Below, in pieces: positions 39,206 to 46,817 of a DNA stretch of 64,000 nucleotides. The position numbers and the translations under genes were made by a program. The notes under the pieces are model-generated. The model did not search any database. It saw only the letters and a program-made list of their open reading frames with translations, and was not told the origin of the DNA. Source of the DNA: Subtercola sp. Z020 (lineage in GTDB: Bacteria > Actinomycetota > Actinomycetes > Actinomycetales > Microbacteriaceae); the NCBI RefSeq assembly GCF_002931235.1, contig NZ_PSTT01000094.1, positions 34,176 through 98,175 on the forward strand, written 5' to 3'. The number at the start of each line of letters is the position of its first letter. Position 1 is the stretch's first letter.

Positions 39206-39493
39206 ATGGCTGACAAGTCACTGAACAAGACCGAGCTCGTCGCTGCCGTCGCCGCTTCATCGGGCCAGACGCAGACCGCCGTCAACGAGGTACTCGACTC
39301 GCTGTTCGCAACCCTCGCCGACTCGGTGTCGAACGGCGTCAAGGTCACGATCCCGGGCTGGATCGCCGTCGAGCGCACCTCGCGTGCCGCTCGCACCGGT
39401 CGCAACCCGCAGACGGGCGAGGCCATCGAGATCGCCGCGGGCAACTCGGTTAAGATCAGCGCCGGCAGCAAGCTGAAGGCAGCGGTCAAGTAA
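39206..39493 (+). CDS. hup: DNA-binding protein HU
   Basis: HU is a nucleoid-associated, DNA-bending protein. The 95-residue protein has the fold MADKSLNKTELVAAVA and the beta-arm signature RTGRNPQTGEAIEIAAGN. It is the short form, without the Lys/Ala-rich tail of mycobacterial HupB. A strong GAGGAGG site precedes the start and a terminator follows. Confidence 0.96.
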   Translation: MADKSLNKTELVAAVAASSGQTQTAVNEVLDSLFATLADSVSNGVKVTIPGWIAVERTSRAARTGRNPQTGEAIEIAAGNSVKISAGSKLKAAVK

Positions 39494-39515
39494 CACCGAC
39501 CCCCTGATTCACTGT

Positions 39516-39551
39516 GAAGAGGGACCCCGGCCAAGGCCAGGGTCCCTCTTC
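39516..39551 (+). terminator. terminator after hup
   Basis: A perfect 12-bp stem with arms GAAGAGGGACCC and GGGTCCCTCTTC encloses a small GGCC-AA-GGCC hairpin. The tail is only weakly T-rich. Confidence 0.8.
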
Positions 39552-39650
39552 TCGTCTACCCAGCCGATTCTGGATGCTCCTCCACAGCCGCGGGGGGACA
39601 GGGAGTTCTCCACAATCCCTGCTCCGGCGGCCTTCCCAGCCACGCTGACG

Positions 39651-39656
39651 TAGGGT
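39651..39656 (+). promoter_or_regulatory. leaderless -10 box of the copD-ctaG gene
   Basis: TAGGGT lies exactly 6 nt before the GTG at 39663; no ribosome binding site is visible. Confidence 0.65.
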
Positions 39657-39662
39657 TGACGG

Positions 39663-41621
39663 GTGCCGAAACTGATCCGCGTCATCGGCCCCGCCGCTCT
39701 GGTCGGGGTGGCCTTCGTCGCGCTCATCCTCGGCCTGGAATACGGGGGAGGAGCGACAGCTCTGCTGCTCTCCGACCCGGGACCGTTGGTGCGCTTCGGC
39801 CTGCCGATCGCGACGATGTTCGTCAACCTCAGCTCGGCCCTCACGATCGGCGCGCTGCTGCTGGCGGTCTTCGTGCTGCGCTCCGACAGACCCGAGTTCG
39901 CGAGGGCTCTGGATGTCGCGGCGGCAGGTGCCGCCCTGCTCACCGTCGCGTCGGCCGCCACGGGGTTCCTGAGCTTTCTCAACGTGACGTCTTCGTCGGC
40001 CAGCCTCGATTCGAAGTTCGGCCAGATCCTCGGCCAGTTCCTCGTCTCCGTGCCGCTCGGCCAGGCCTGGCTCGAGACCACCCTGCTCGCTGCGGCCGTC
40101 ACCGTGCTCTGCTTCGCGGTGCGAAACGTCACGGCGCTGGTCTTCGTCGGGGCGCTCGCCGTGCTGACCCTCCTGCCGATGGCCCAGCAGGGGCACGCTG
40201 CCGGAGCAGACGGGCACGACGCTGCGGTGACCGCCCTGTTCCTGCACATCCTCTTCGCGGCCGTCTGGCTCGGTGGCCTCCTGGTGCTCGCCCTGCTCTC
40301 CCGCCAGCTCGACAACGCGCGGCTCGTCGAGGTGGTCACCCGGTACTCGAGCATCGCGCTCGTCTGTTTCATCGTGGTCGCGGCCTCGGGCTACGTCAGC
40401 GCAGAGCTCCGGGTGGGCTCGCTCGACCGGCTGCTGACGCCCTACGGCATCCTCGTTCTCGTGAAGGTCGCGGCTCTCGTGGTGCTCGGCCTGATCGGCG
40501 CGATGTACCGCCGGCTGCTCATCCGCCGGCTCGCCGACGGGGCGGTGCGCAGCACGTTCTGGAAGGTGGTGGCCGCCGAACTCGTGTTCATGGGTGTCGC
40601 CTCCGGTGTGGCGGTGGCTCTCGCGCGAACGGCGACTCCCATCCCCGAGACAGTGCCGCCCGAGGCGACGCCCGCCCAGATCCTGACGGGCTCGCCCCTC
40701 CCGGTGGAGCTGACCTACGGCAACTTCCTCACCGCCTGGAACTTCGACCTGCTGTGGATATTGCTCTGCGGCTTCGGCATCTTCTTCTACATCGCCGGCG
40801 TCGTTCGGTTAAAGCGCCGCGGTGACGCCTGGCCGATCCACCGCACCATCCTCTGGGTGCTCGGCATGCTGCTGCTGCTGTTCGTGACCAACGGGTTCAT
40901 GAACGTGTACGAGAAGTACCTGTTCAGCATCCACATGCTCGGGCACATGATCCTGGCGATGATGATCCCGATCCTGCTCGTCTCCGCCGGGCCGGTGACG
41001 CTCGCGATGCGGGCGATCCACAAACGCACCGATGGCACCCGGGGTGGCCGGGAGTGGATCCTGTTGGCGGTGCACTCGAAGGTGGGCTCGTTCCTGGCGA
41101 ATCCGATCGTCGCCGCCGCGCTCTTCGCGACGAGCCTGCTGACGTTCTACTACACGCCCCTGTTCCGCTGGGCGACCACCGACCACATCGGGCACGAGTG
41201 GATGATCGTGCACTTCCTGATCGTCGGCTATCTCTTCGCGCAGGCTCTGATCGGCGTCGACCCTGTTCCGTATCGCCTGCCGTACCCGTTCCGCATCCTG
41301 CTGCTGCTTGCCACCATGGCGTTCCACGCGTTCTTCGGGCTGACCCTGATGACCGGCTCCGGCCTGCTGCTGGCCGACTGGTACGGCTCGATGGGCCGGC
41401 CGTGGGGCGCGAGTGCGATCTCCGACCAGCAGGCCGGCGGGGGAATCGCGTGGAGTATCGGCGAGATCCCGACACTCATCCTCGCCATCGTGGTGGCCAT
41501 CCAGTGGGGCCGCAGCGACACGAAGGAGACGAAGCGGCTCGATCGTAACGCCGATCGCACCAACGACGCCGAGCTCACCGAGTACAACCGCATGCTGGAG
41601 AGATTGGGCACCCGGCGATGA
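39663..41621 (+). CDS. CopD-CtaG fusion membrane protein (copper / cytochrome oxidase assembly)
   Basis: The 652-residue protein joins two membrane domains. Residues about 1-320 are CopD-like with eight or so helices (HILFAAVWLGGLLVLALL). Residues about 350-600 are the caa3-type CtaG domain (HMLGHMILAMMIPILLVSAGPVTLAMR), also helical. Such fusions are common in actinobacteria and are thought to deliver copper to the cytochrome oxidase, though direct proof is limited. It overlaps the PIF1-like gene by 4 nt, an odd partner. Confidence 0.88.
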   Translation: MPKLIRVIGPAALVGVAFVALILGLEYGGGATALLLSDPGPLVRFGLPIATMFVNLSSALTIGALLLAVFVLRSDRPEFARALDVAAAGAALLTVASAATGFLSFLNVTSSSASLDSKFGQILGQFLVSVPLGQAWLETTLLAAAVTVLCFAVRNVTALVFVGALAVLTLLPMAQQGHAAGADGHDAAVTALFLHILFAAVWLGGLLVLALLSRQLDNARLVEVVTRYSSIALVCFIVVAASGYVSAELRVGSLDRLLTPYGILVLVKVAALVVLGLIGAMYRRLLIRRLADGAVRSTFWKVVAAELVFMGVASGVAVALARTATPIPETVPPEATPAQILTGSPLPVELTYGNFLTAWNFDLLWILLCGFGIFFYIAGVVRLKRRGDAWPIHRTILWVLGMLLLLFVTNGFMNVYEKYLFSIHMLGHMILAMMIPILLVSAGPVTLAMRAIHKRTDGTRGGREWILLAVHSKVGSFLANPIVAAALFATSLLTFYYTPLFRWATTDHIGHEWMIVHFLIVGYLFAQALIGVDPVPYRLPYPFRILLLLATMAFHAFFGLTLMTGSGLLLADWYGSMGRPWGASAISDQQAGGGIAWSIGEIPTLILAIVVAIQWGRSDTKETKRLDRNADRTNDAELTEYNRMLERLGTRR

Positions 41622-42892
41622 GCGCGCCGGCGGGCGCCACCACGCTGTCGGCCGAACAGCAGCGCGTCTTCGAGATGATCGAGGGCACTAAGAAGCACGT
41701 CTTCGTGACGGGTCGTGCCGGCACCGGCAAGTCCACGCTGCTGAACCACCTCGCGTGGAACACCGAGAAGCAGCTCGTGATCTCGGCGCCGACGGGGGTC
41801 GCTGCCCTCAATGTGGGCGGGCAGACGATCCACTCGCTCTTCCGGCTGCCGATCGGTGTGATCGCCGACCACGACATCGACCAGAACGCCGAAGTGCGAA
41901 AACTGCTGAACACGATCGACACCCTCGTGATCGACGAGGTGTCGATGGTCAACGCCGACCTGATGGATGCGATCGACCGCAGCCTGAGGCAGGCCAGGCA
42001 GCGCCGGCTGGAGGCCTTCGGCGGCGTGCAGATCGTGCTCTTCGGCGATCCGTACCAGCTCGCGCCGGTGCCGGGCGATTCCGACGAGCGCGCCTACTTC
42101 TCCGACCACTACGCGTCGATGTGGTTCTTCGACGCCAAGGTGTGGTCGGAGACCCAGCTCAACATCGTCGAGCTCACCGAGATCCACCGCCAGAGCGACG
42201 ACGACTTCAAGTTCATGCTGAACGCCGTTCGGCACGGCATGGTCACGAAGGAGATCGCCGACGTTCTGAACGGGGCGGGTGCCCGTACCCCGCCGACCGA
42301 CGGCACGATCACGCTCGCCACCCGGAACGACTCCGTCAATCGCATCAACGCGGAGGCGCTCAAACGCCTGAAGGGCGCGGTGAAGACGGCCAGGGCAGAG
42401 GTCTCCGGCGACTTCGGCGGCCGGGCCTTCCCGGCCGAAGAGGCGCTCGAGCTGAAGGCCGGCGCCCGGGTGATGTTCCTCCGCAACGATTCCGAGCAGC
42501 GCTGGGTGAACGGTACGGTCGGAACCGTGACGAAGATCGCCGGGTCGGTGTGGGTGGAGGTCGAGGGCGAGGTGCACGAGGTCGAGCCGGTGAGCTGGGA
42601 GAAGTACAAGTACTCCTACTCGGCGACCAGCAAGGAGCTGACGAAAGACGTGGTGGGGGAGTTCACGCAGTTTCCCCTTCGCCTGGCCTGGGCGGTGACC
42701 ATCCACAAATCGCAGGGCAAGACCTACGACTCCGCCATCGTCGACCTCGGGTCGCGGGTGTTCAGCTCGGGCCAGACCTACGTCGCGCTCAGCCGGCTGA
42801 CCTCGCTCGAGGGCCTCTACCTCACGCGACCCCTCCGCCCCTCCGACATCATCGTCGACGCGAACGTTCAGCGCTTCATGCGCCGCCCCTGA
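41618..42892 (+). CDS. PIF1/RecD2-like DNA helicase
   Basis: This superfamily 1B helicase probably unwinds DNA in repair or at G-rich structures. The 424-residue protein has Walker A GRAGTGKSTLL (about 31-41), motif Ia SAPTGVAALNVGG, Walker B LVIDEVSMVNADL, GDPYQLAP (motif III), and the C-terminal motif WAVTIHKSQGKTYD with YVALSR. It is translationally coupled to the CopD-CtaG gene by an ATGA overlap. Confidence 0.9.
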   Translation: MSAPAGATTLSAEQQRVFEMIEGTKKHVFVTGRAGTGKSTLLNHLAWNTEKQLVISAPTGVAALNVGGQTIHSLFRLPIGVIADHDIDQNAEVRKLLNTIDTLVIDEVSMVNADLMDAIDRSLRQARQRRLEAFGGVQIVLFGDPYQLAPVPGDSDERAYFSDHYASMWFFDAKVWSETQLNIVELTEIHRQSDDDFKFMLNAVRHGMVTKEIADVLNGAGARTPPTDGTITLATRNDSVNRINAEALKRLKGAVKTARAEVSGDFGGRAFPAEEALELKAGARVMFLRNDSEQRWVNGTVGTVTKIAGSVWVEVEGEVHEVEPVSWEKYKYSYSATSKELTKDVVGEFTQFPLRLAWAVTIHKSQGKTYDSAIVDLGSRVFSSGQTYVALSRLTSLEGLYLTRPLRPSDIIVDANVQRFMRRP

Positions 42893-42904
42893 GACCGCCC
42901 CGCC

Positions 42905-43558
42905 TCAGGCCGCGGCGGCCGCCTTCGCCTGCGCGAGTTCGAGAAAGAGCGCGGTGTTAAAGCTGTAGGCGACGAGCACCTCGTCGATCACCCGTTCACG
43001 CTCTGCGTCGCTCCAGTCCACCGCGTCGAGCTGGGCGCGGTAGGTCTGCTTGAACTCGCGGGGCTGCGCGATGTCGGCGAAGAGGTAGAAGCCCACGCCG
43101 TTCGTCTCGAACCCGAACCGCCGCTGCATCAGCGTGCGGATGAACTGGCTGCCCGACAGGTCGCCGAGGTAGCGCGTGTAGTGGTGGGCGATGAACCCCC
43201 CGCTCCACGTGGCACCCACCTCCGTGATGCGGGCCACGTATCGCGCGGTGGTCGGCAGCGGAGTGATGCGATCGGCCCAGTCCTCGCCGAGGAGAAAGCG
43301 CAGGTCTTCGGTGATCGCCGGCAGTCTCGTGAGTTTCGGCGAGAGGAACGCGGCCGCGACAGGGTCGTTCTTCATGCGCTCGGCCGCCGCCTCGATGGCC
43401 TCGTAGATGAAGAAGTGCTGCGCAACGAGGGCGATGTAGTCGTTGCGGTGGCCCTTGCCGCTGATCAGGTCGGTCATGAAGCCGGCGCCGCCGGTTTCGC
43501 CCTCGCCCGAGCAGGTGCGATCGCGCAGGGCCTGCGAGAAGGGGATCACGATCGACAT
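42905..43558 (-). CDS. heme oxygenase (HmuO-type) lacking the proximal His
   Basis: Heme oxygenase opens heme to biliverdin, CO and iron. The 217-residue protein keeps the all-helical fold and the distal-helix signature in RYLGDLSGSQFIRTLM (about 128-143). However, the proximal heme-ligand His, which lies eight residues before the FM(S/T)DL motif in known enzymes, is Glu19 here (CSGEGETGGAGFMTDL). The start at 43558 follows GGAGG. A perfect inverted repeat with iron-box character lies just upstream. Normal activity is doubtful unless another ligand is used. Confidence 0.85.
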   Translation of the reverse strand: MSIVIPFSQALRDRTCSGEGETGGAGFMTDLISGKGHRNDYIALVAQHFFIYEAIEAAAERMKNDPVAAAFLSPKLTRLPAITEDLRFLLGEDWADRITPLPTTARYVARITEVGATWSGGFIAHHYTRYLGDLSGSQFIRTLMQRRFGFETNGVGFYLFADIAQPREFKQTYRAQLDAVDWSDAERERVIDEVLVAYSFNTALFLELAQAKAAAAA

Positions 43559-43569
43559 GGCGCCTCCAA

Positions 43570-43591
43570 AAGGTAAGGACACCCTTACCTT
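43570..43591 (-). promoter_or_regulatory. iron-box-like inverted repeat upstream of heme oxygenase
   Basis: AAGGTAAGG and CCTTACCTT are perfect 9-bp arms around ACAC. The half-sites match the DtxR/IdeR half AGGTWAG, but the spacing is about half a turn longer than in the standard 19-bp box. Two overlapping weak sites would explain it. It sits right above the ribosome binding site of the heme oxygenase. Confidence 0.65.
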
Positions 43592-43657
43592 AGCCGACGA
43601 CGGCTTCGGGCGCATCGGGCTGACGCGACAATCCGCATGCGACCGTGATGCGGGCGC

Positions 43658-43663
43658 TAGCCT
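43658..43663 (+). promoter_or_regulatory. leaderless -10 box of the DinB-like gene
   Basis: TAGCCT lies exactly 6 nt before the ATG at 43670. Confidence 0.65.
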
Positions 43664-43669
43664 GCTGTC

Positions 43670-44188
43670 ATGCCCATCACACCCGACACGAAGAACTGGA
43701 CCTGGGTGCTCGACCGCGCATGCCCCCAGTGCGGTTTCGACTCCTCCCAGACGCCTCCCCGTACGGTTCCCGACCTCGTCCGGGCGAACGTCGCCGCCTG
43801 GCCGGCCGTGCTCACGCGGCCCGACGTCGCCCTGCGACCCGACGATGCGACGTGGTCGGCGCTCGAGTATGCGGCGCACGTGCGTGACGTGTTCCGTATC
43901 TTCCGCACCCGTCTCGGACTGATGCTCGACAACGACGACCCGGCCTTCCCCAACTGGGACCAGGACAAAACCGCGGCCGACGAGCGGTACGGCGAACAGG
44001 ATCCGGCCCGGGTCGGTATCGAACTCGCCGAGGCCGGCGAAGCGATCGCGCTCGCCTTCGAGGCGGTGCCCGACTCGAGCTGGCAGCGCACCGGGAGGCG
44101 CAGCGATGGATCGCGGTTCACCGTGGAGACCCTCGCCTGCTACTTCATCCACGACCCCGTGCACCACCTGCACGACGTGCGCGGGTGA
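43670..44188 (+). CDS. DinB/DUF664-like four-helix protein
   Basis: The 172-residue protein fits the DinB-like four-helix bundle superfamily of putative metal- or thiol-dependent transferases (not DNA polymerase IV). Candidate metal histidines are in WSALEYAAHVRDVF and in the late DPVHHLHDVRG. An N-terminal CPQCGFD could form half of a small metal site. Mycothiol-dependent enzymes belong to this superfamily, and the host makes mycothiol, but the link is only a suggestion. Confidence 0.75.
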   Translation: MPITPDTKNWTWVLDRACPQCGFDSSQTPPRTVPDLVRANVAAWPAVLTRPDVALRPDDATWSALEYAAHVRDVFRIFRTRLGLMLDNDDPAFPNWDQDKTAADERYGEQDPARVGIELAEAGEAIALAFEAVPDSSWQRTGRRSDGSRFTVETLACYFIHDPVHHLHDVRG

Positions 44189-44191
44189 ACG

Positions 44192-44875
44192 TCACTCGGC
44201 CAGCTGCTCCAGCAGGAAGTTCGTCGACCTCGCGAAGGCGAGGGCAGCGGCGTTCTTGTTGAGCCGTTCGACCAGCGTCGCGTTGGCGAAGATGTCGTTC
44301 GTACCGAGGTAGGTGTGCCTGGTGACCGGCGTGCCCATCTCCTTCAGTCGGCTGACGAACGCGTCTGCCTCCCAGCCCGTGCCCCATTCGCCGGAGTCGG
44401 AGTAGTGGAGGAGAACGGGGCAGGGCACGATGCCCGACTCGTTCTCACCGAGCCCTCCCGCGTACGAGACGACTGCGTCCGCGATTCCCGCCTGGGCCAT
44501 CTGCAGGGCGAGCCTTCCGCCGAGCTCGAAACCGATGACGCCCACCCTGCTGTTCGCTGAGCGGATGCTCTCGGCCGGCTCCTTCTCGAAACCGTGGTTG
44601 CGGCCGAGTTCGATCGCGTCGTCGAGCGTCGCCTGCGCGAAACCGGGATCCATCCCCCCTGCGAGCTCGTCGGCACTCGGTTCGTCGATCGTCGCGAGGC
44701 CGTTGAAGAGGTCGGGAAGCACCACGAAGAAGCCTCGGCTCGCGATGGCGGTCGCGTACGACTCCAGATACGGGAGGCGGCCGAAACGGTCGTGCACGAG
44801 AACGACGGTCGCGTTCCCCGGCACGCCGAAGGTGAGCGGCCATCCGGGGGAGGGGATGTCGATGAACTGGCTCAC
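44192..44875 (-). CDS. dienelactone-hydrolase-fold protein, catalytic triad lost
   Basis: The 227-residue protein aligns along its length with dienelactone hydrolases (DLH), including VLVHDRFGR and the strand-turn GFELGG. In active DLH the turn is GxCxGG; here the nucleophile is Glu117. The histidine of the YPGAGHGF motif is Asp194 (YLGTNDIFAN), and the catalytic Asp position is not conserved. The start is the GTG at 44875, overlapping the SRPBCC stop by 4 nt. It is likely a pseudo-hydrolase with a binding or structural role; a new chemistry is possible. Confidence 0.8.
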   Translation of the reverse strand: MSQFIDIPSPGWPLTFGVPGNATVVLVHDRFGRLPYLESYATAIASRGFFVVLPDLFNGLATIDEPSADELAGGMDPGFAQATLDDAIELGRNHGFEKEPAESIRSANSRVGVIGFELGGRLALQMAQAGIADAVVSYAGGLGENESGIVPCPVLLHYSDSGEWGTGWEADAFVSRLKEMGTPVTRHTYLGTNDIFANATLVERLNKNAAALAFARSTNFLLEQLAE

Positions 44876-45402
44876 GGGGCTGCCCGCGGGCGCGAAGCCA
44901 CGATGGCGGTCAGGGCGGCGGCCATGCCTCGGCGCATGTACCGCATCCAGAGCGGACCGATGATGCGCTTCAGGAGGAAGCGCCGACCGGGCAGGGGCCG
45001 GTAGCCGTAGGTCCACGTGATGTGGGCGCGTCCCGTCGTTCCGGGCGCATACGTCCAGCGGGCGGTCGCGTCGGAGACGATGCGGCTGAGGATGCCGGTG
45101 AACCGGGTGACGTCGTAGTCGAAGTGGCCGGGCGCATCCGGAGCCGAGGAGCCGGGGCGCTCGTAGCGCACGATCTGCTCGCGGAACGAGCCGCCGTCGG
45201 AGAGCGTGACCGTGCGCGAGGCGCCGGGGTGGTCGTACGCGCCGCCTTCGAAGTCGACCATGCCGACAACAGCGGGAAGCAGCTTCAGGTAGCCGGTGAA
45301 CAGTGTCGTGTCGTCGCGCGGAACGACGACATCGAAGGCCGTCTGCGGCGGCGAGAAACTCACCCCGACGACGGTGAACATGACCAGTTCTTCTGTGCTC
45401 AT
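44872..45402 (-). CDS. SRPBCC (START-like) family protein
   Basis: The 176-residue protein shows the beta-rich SRPBCC layout that holds a hydrophobic ligand, with alternating strands (TTLFTGYLKLLPAVVG, ITWTYGYRPL) and a C-terminal amphipathic helix (LWMRYMRRGMAAAL). No catalytic residues are evident. It is coupled to the DLH-like gene. TAGAGT on the minus strand (ACTCTA at 45434-45439 forward) gives a leader of about 25 nt with GGGAGAG as ribosome binding site. Confidence 0.7.
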   Translation of the reverse strand: MSTEELVMFTVVGVSFSPPQTAFDVVVPRDDTTLFTGYLKLLPAVVGMVDFEGGAYDHPGASRTVTLSDGGSFREQIVRYERPGSSAPDAPGHFDYDVTRFTGILSRIVSDATARWTYAPGTTGRAHITWTYGYRPLPGRRFLLKRIIGPLWMRYMRRGMAAALTAIVASRPRAAP

Positions 45403-45536
45403 GGCTCTCCCAGCGGGCGTCGGCGGTGGCTCAACTCTACTTTGCCGGGGCGATGCTGCAGGCGTCTAAACTGGCAGCGGGCTCCGAGTGGCCGGCAGGT
45501 CCACCTGCCTTCGGGGCGGGGCAGCGAGGTTCGAAC

Positions 45537-46817
45537 GTGGCGTCTTCCACGAGCGCGCGCCCGCGTCTTCGGCTCTTCGGGTCGTACGCCGACATTCTCA
45601 TCGTGCCGGGCGCGTGGCAGTTCACCCTCGCCGGCTGGCTCGGCCGGTTCACCCGCTCGACCGGCAGCATCGCGACGATTCTGCTCGTGTCGGCGCAGAC
45701 CGGCAGCTTCACGCTGGCCGGTGCGGTGGCAGGAACCATCGTGTTGGGCATCGCGATCGGTGGCCCGGTCTGGTCGAGAGCGGCGGATGCCCGGGGCCAG
45801 GCTCGCGTGCTGCCGCTCAGTCTCGGGGCCACGGTGCTCGCGGCTGCAGCGCTCGCGGTGACGATCGTGTTCGGGGCGCCCGTCTGGAGCTGGTTCGTCT
45901 GCGCGTTGGCACTCGGAGCGAGCACGGTCGACATGGGGTCGCTCGTTCGGGCGCGTTGGCGCGGAGTGCTGGCCTCCGGCGAGGCGCGGCACACGTCGCT
46001 GTCGCTCGAAGCCGTGAACGACGAACTCGTGTTCGTCGTCGGGCCGCCGGCGGTGACGCTGATCGCGACGAGTGCGGGTGCGTTCGCCGGGCTTGCGGCA
46101 GGAGTCGCCGTGACCGTGGTGGGCGGGGTGTGGCTGTGGCTGCAGCGGGCAACGATGCCACAGGTCGTCGGCCGGCTGAAGGTCGCTGGCGCGGCCAGCG
46201 TCGCTCAGTCCCACCCTGGCCACCCCGGACGCGCCCGCCCCCGGCGCGCCCGCTTCCGGCTTCCGGCGGGCGTTCTCGGCCTGCTTCCCGTCTACCTCGG
46301 CGTCGGCGGGGTCTTCGCCTCGATCGACGTCGGTGCGATCAGCGTGGCGACAGACACGGGCCAGCCCTGGCTCGCCGGGGTCATTCTCGCCGTCTTCGCG
46401 ACCGGCAGCGTGGTTGCCGGTTTCGCCTTCGGTCCGCTCAGTGCGCGCTGGGCACCGGCCTCCCGCGTACTCATAGCTTCCGTGGCATACGCCTGCGTGG
46501 TGCCGTGTCTGCTGCTGCTGCAGACGCCCGTCGCGCTCGCGAGCATCGTCTTCATCGCCGGCCTGGTGACGACACCCGTGCTCATTTCGGGCACGGCGCT
46601 CATCGCCGGTCTGGTCGAGGATGCCCGGCTCACCGAGGCGCTCACCTGGCCCTCGATCGGCCTTTCTGTGGGGGTCACGATCGGCGGGGCGGTCACCGGC
46701 GTCGCCATCGACCACGGCACCGGCTTCAGCGCCTTCGGCGTCTCGGCCGGAGCCGCGGTGGTGGTCGGGGTCTTCGGAGTGCTCTGCGCCCTCCTCGAGC
46801 GTCGCCGGGCGGACTAG
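45537..46817 (+). CDS. MFS transporter
   Basis: This is a major-facilitator membrane transporter of unknown substrate, with 12 hydrophobic helices over 426 residues. The GTG at 45537 is preferred to an upstream ATG/GTG at 45426 because a TAAACT -10 box (45467-45472) would otherwise lie inside the coding region. The loop after helix 2 ([17 protein letters not shown]) is a degenerate form of the MFS signature. The last four bases overlap the opposing phosphoketolase stop (CTAG). Confidence 0.8.
   Translation: MASSTSARPRLRLFGSYADILIVPGAWQFTLAGWLGRFTRSTGSIATILLVSAQTGSFTLAGAVAGTIVLGIAIGGPVWSRAADARGQARVLPLSLGATVLAAAALAVTIVFGAPVWSWFVCALALGASTVDMGSLVRARWRGVLASGEARHTSLSLEAVNDELVFVVGPPAVTLIATSAGAFAGLAAGVAVTVVGGVWLWLQRATMPQVVGRLKVAGAASVAQSHPGHPGRARPRRARFRLPAGVLGLLPVYLGVGGVFASIDVGAISVATDTGQPWLAGVILAVFATGSVVAGFAFGPLSARWAPASRVLIASVAYACVVPCLLLLQTPVALASIVFIAGLVTTPVLISGTALIAGLVEDARLTEALTWPSIGLSVGVTIGGAVTGVAIDHGTGFSAFGVSAGAAVVVGVFGVLCALLERRRAD

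Noticed and set aside
43670..44188. DNA polymerase IV from the DinB label
   Set aside because: The protein is a 172-residue helical bundle without polymerase motifs; only the superfamily name is shared.
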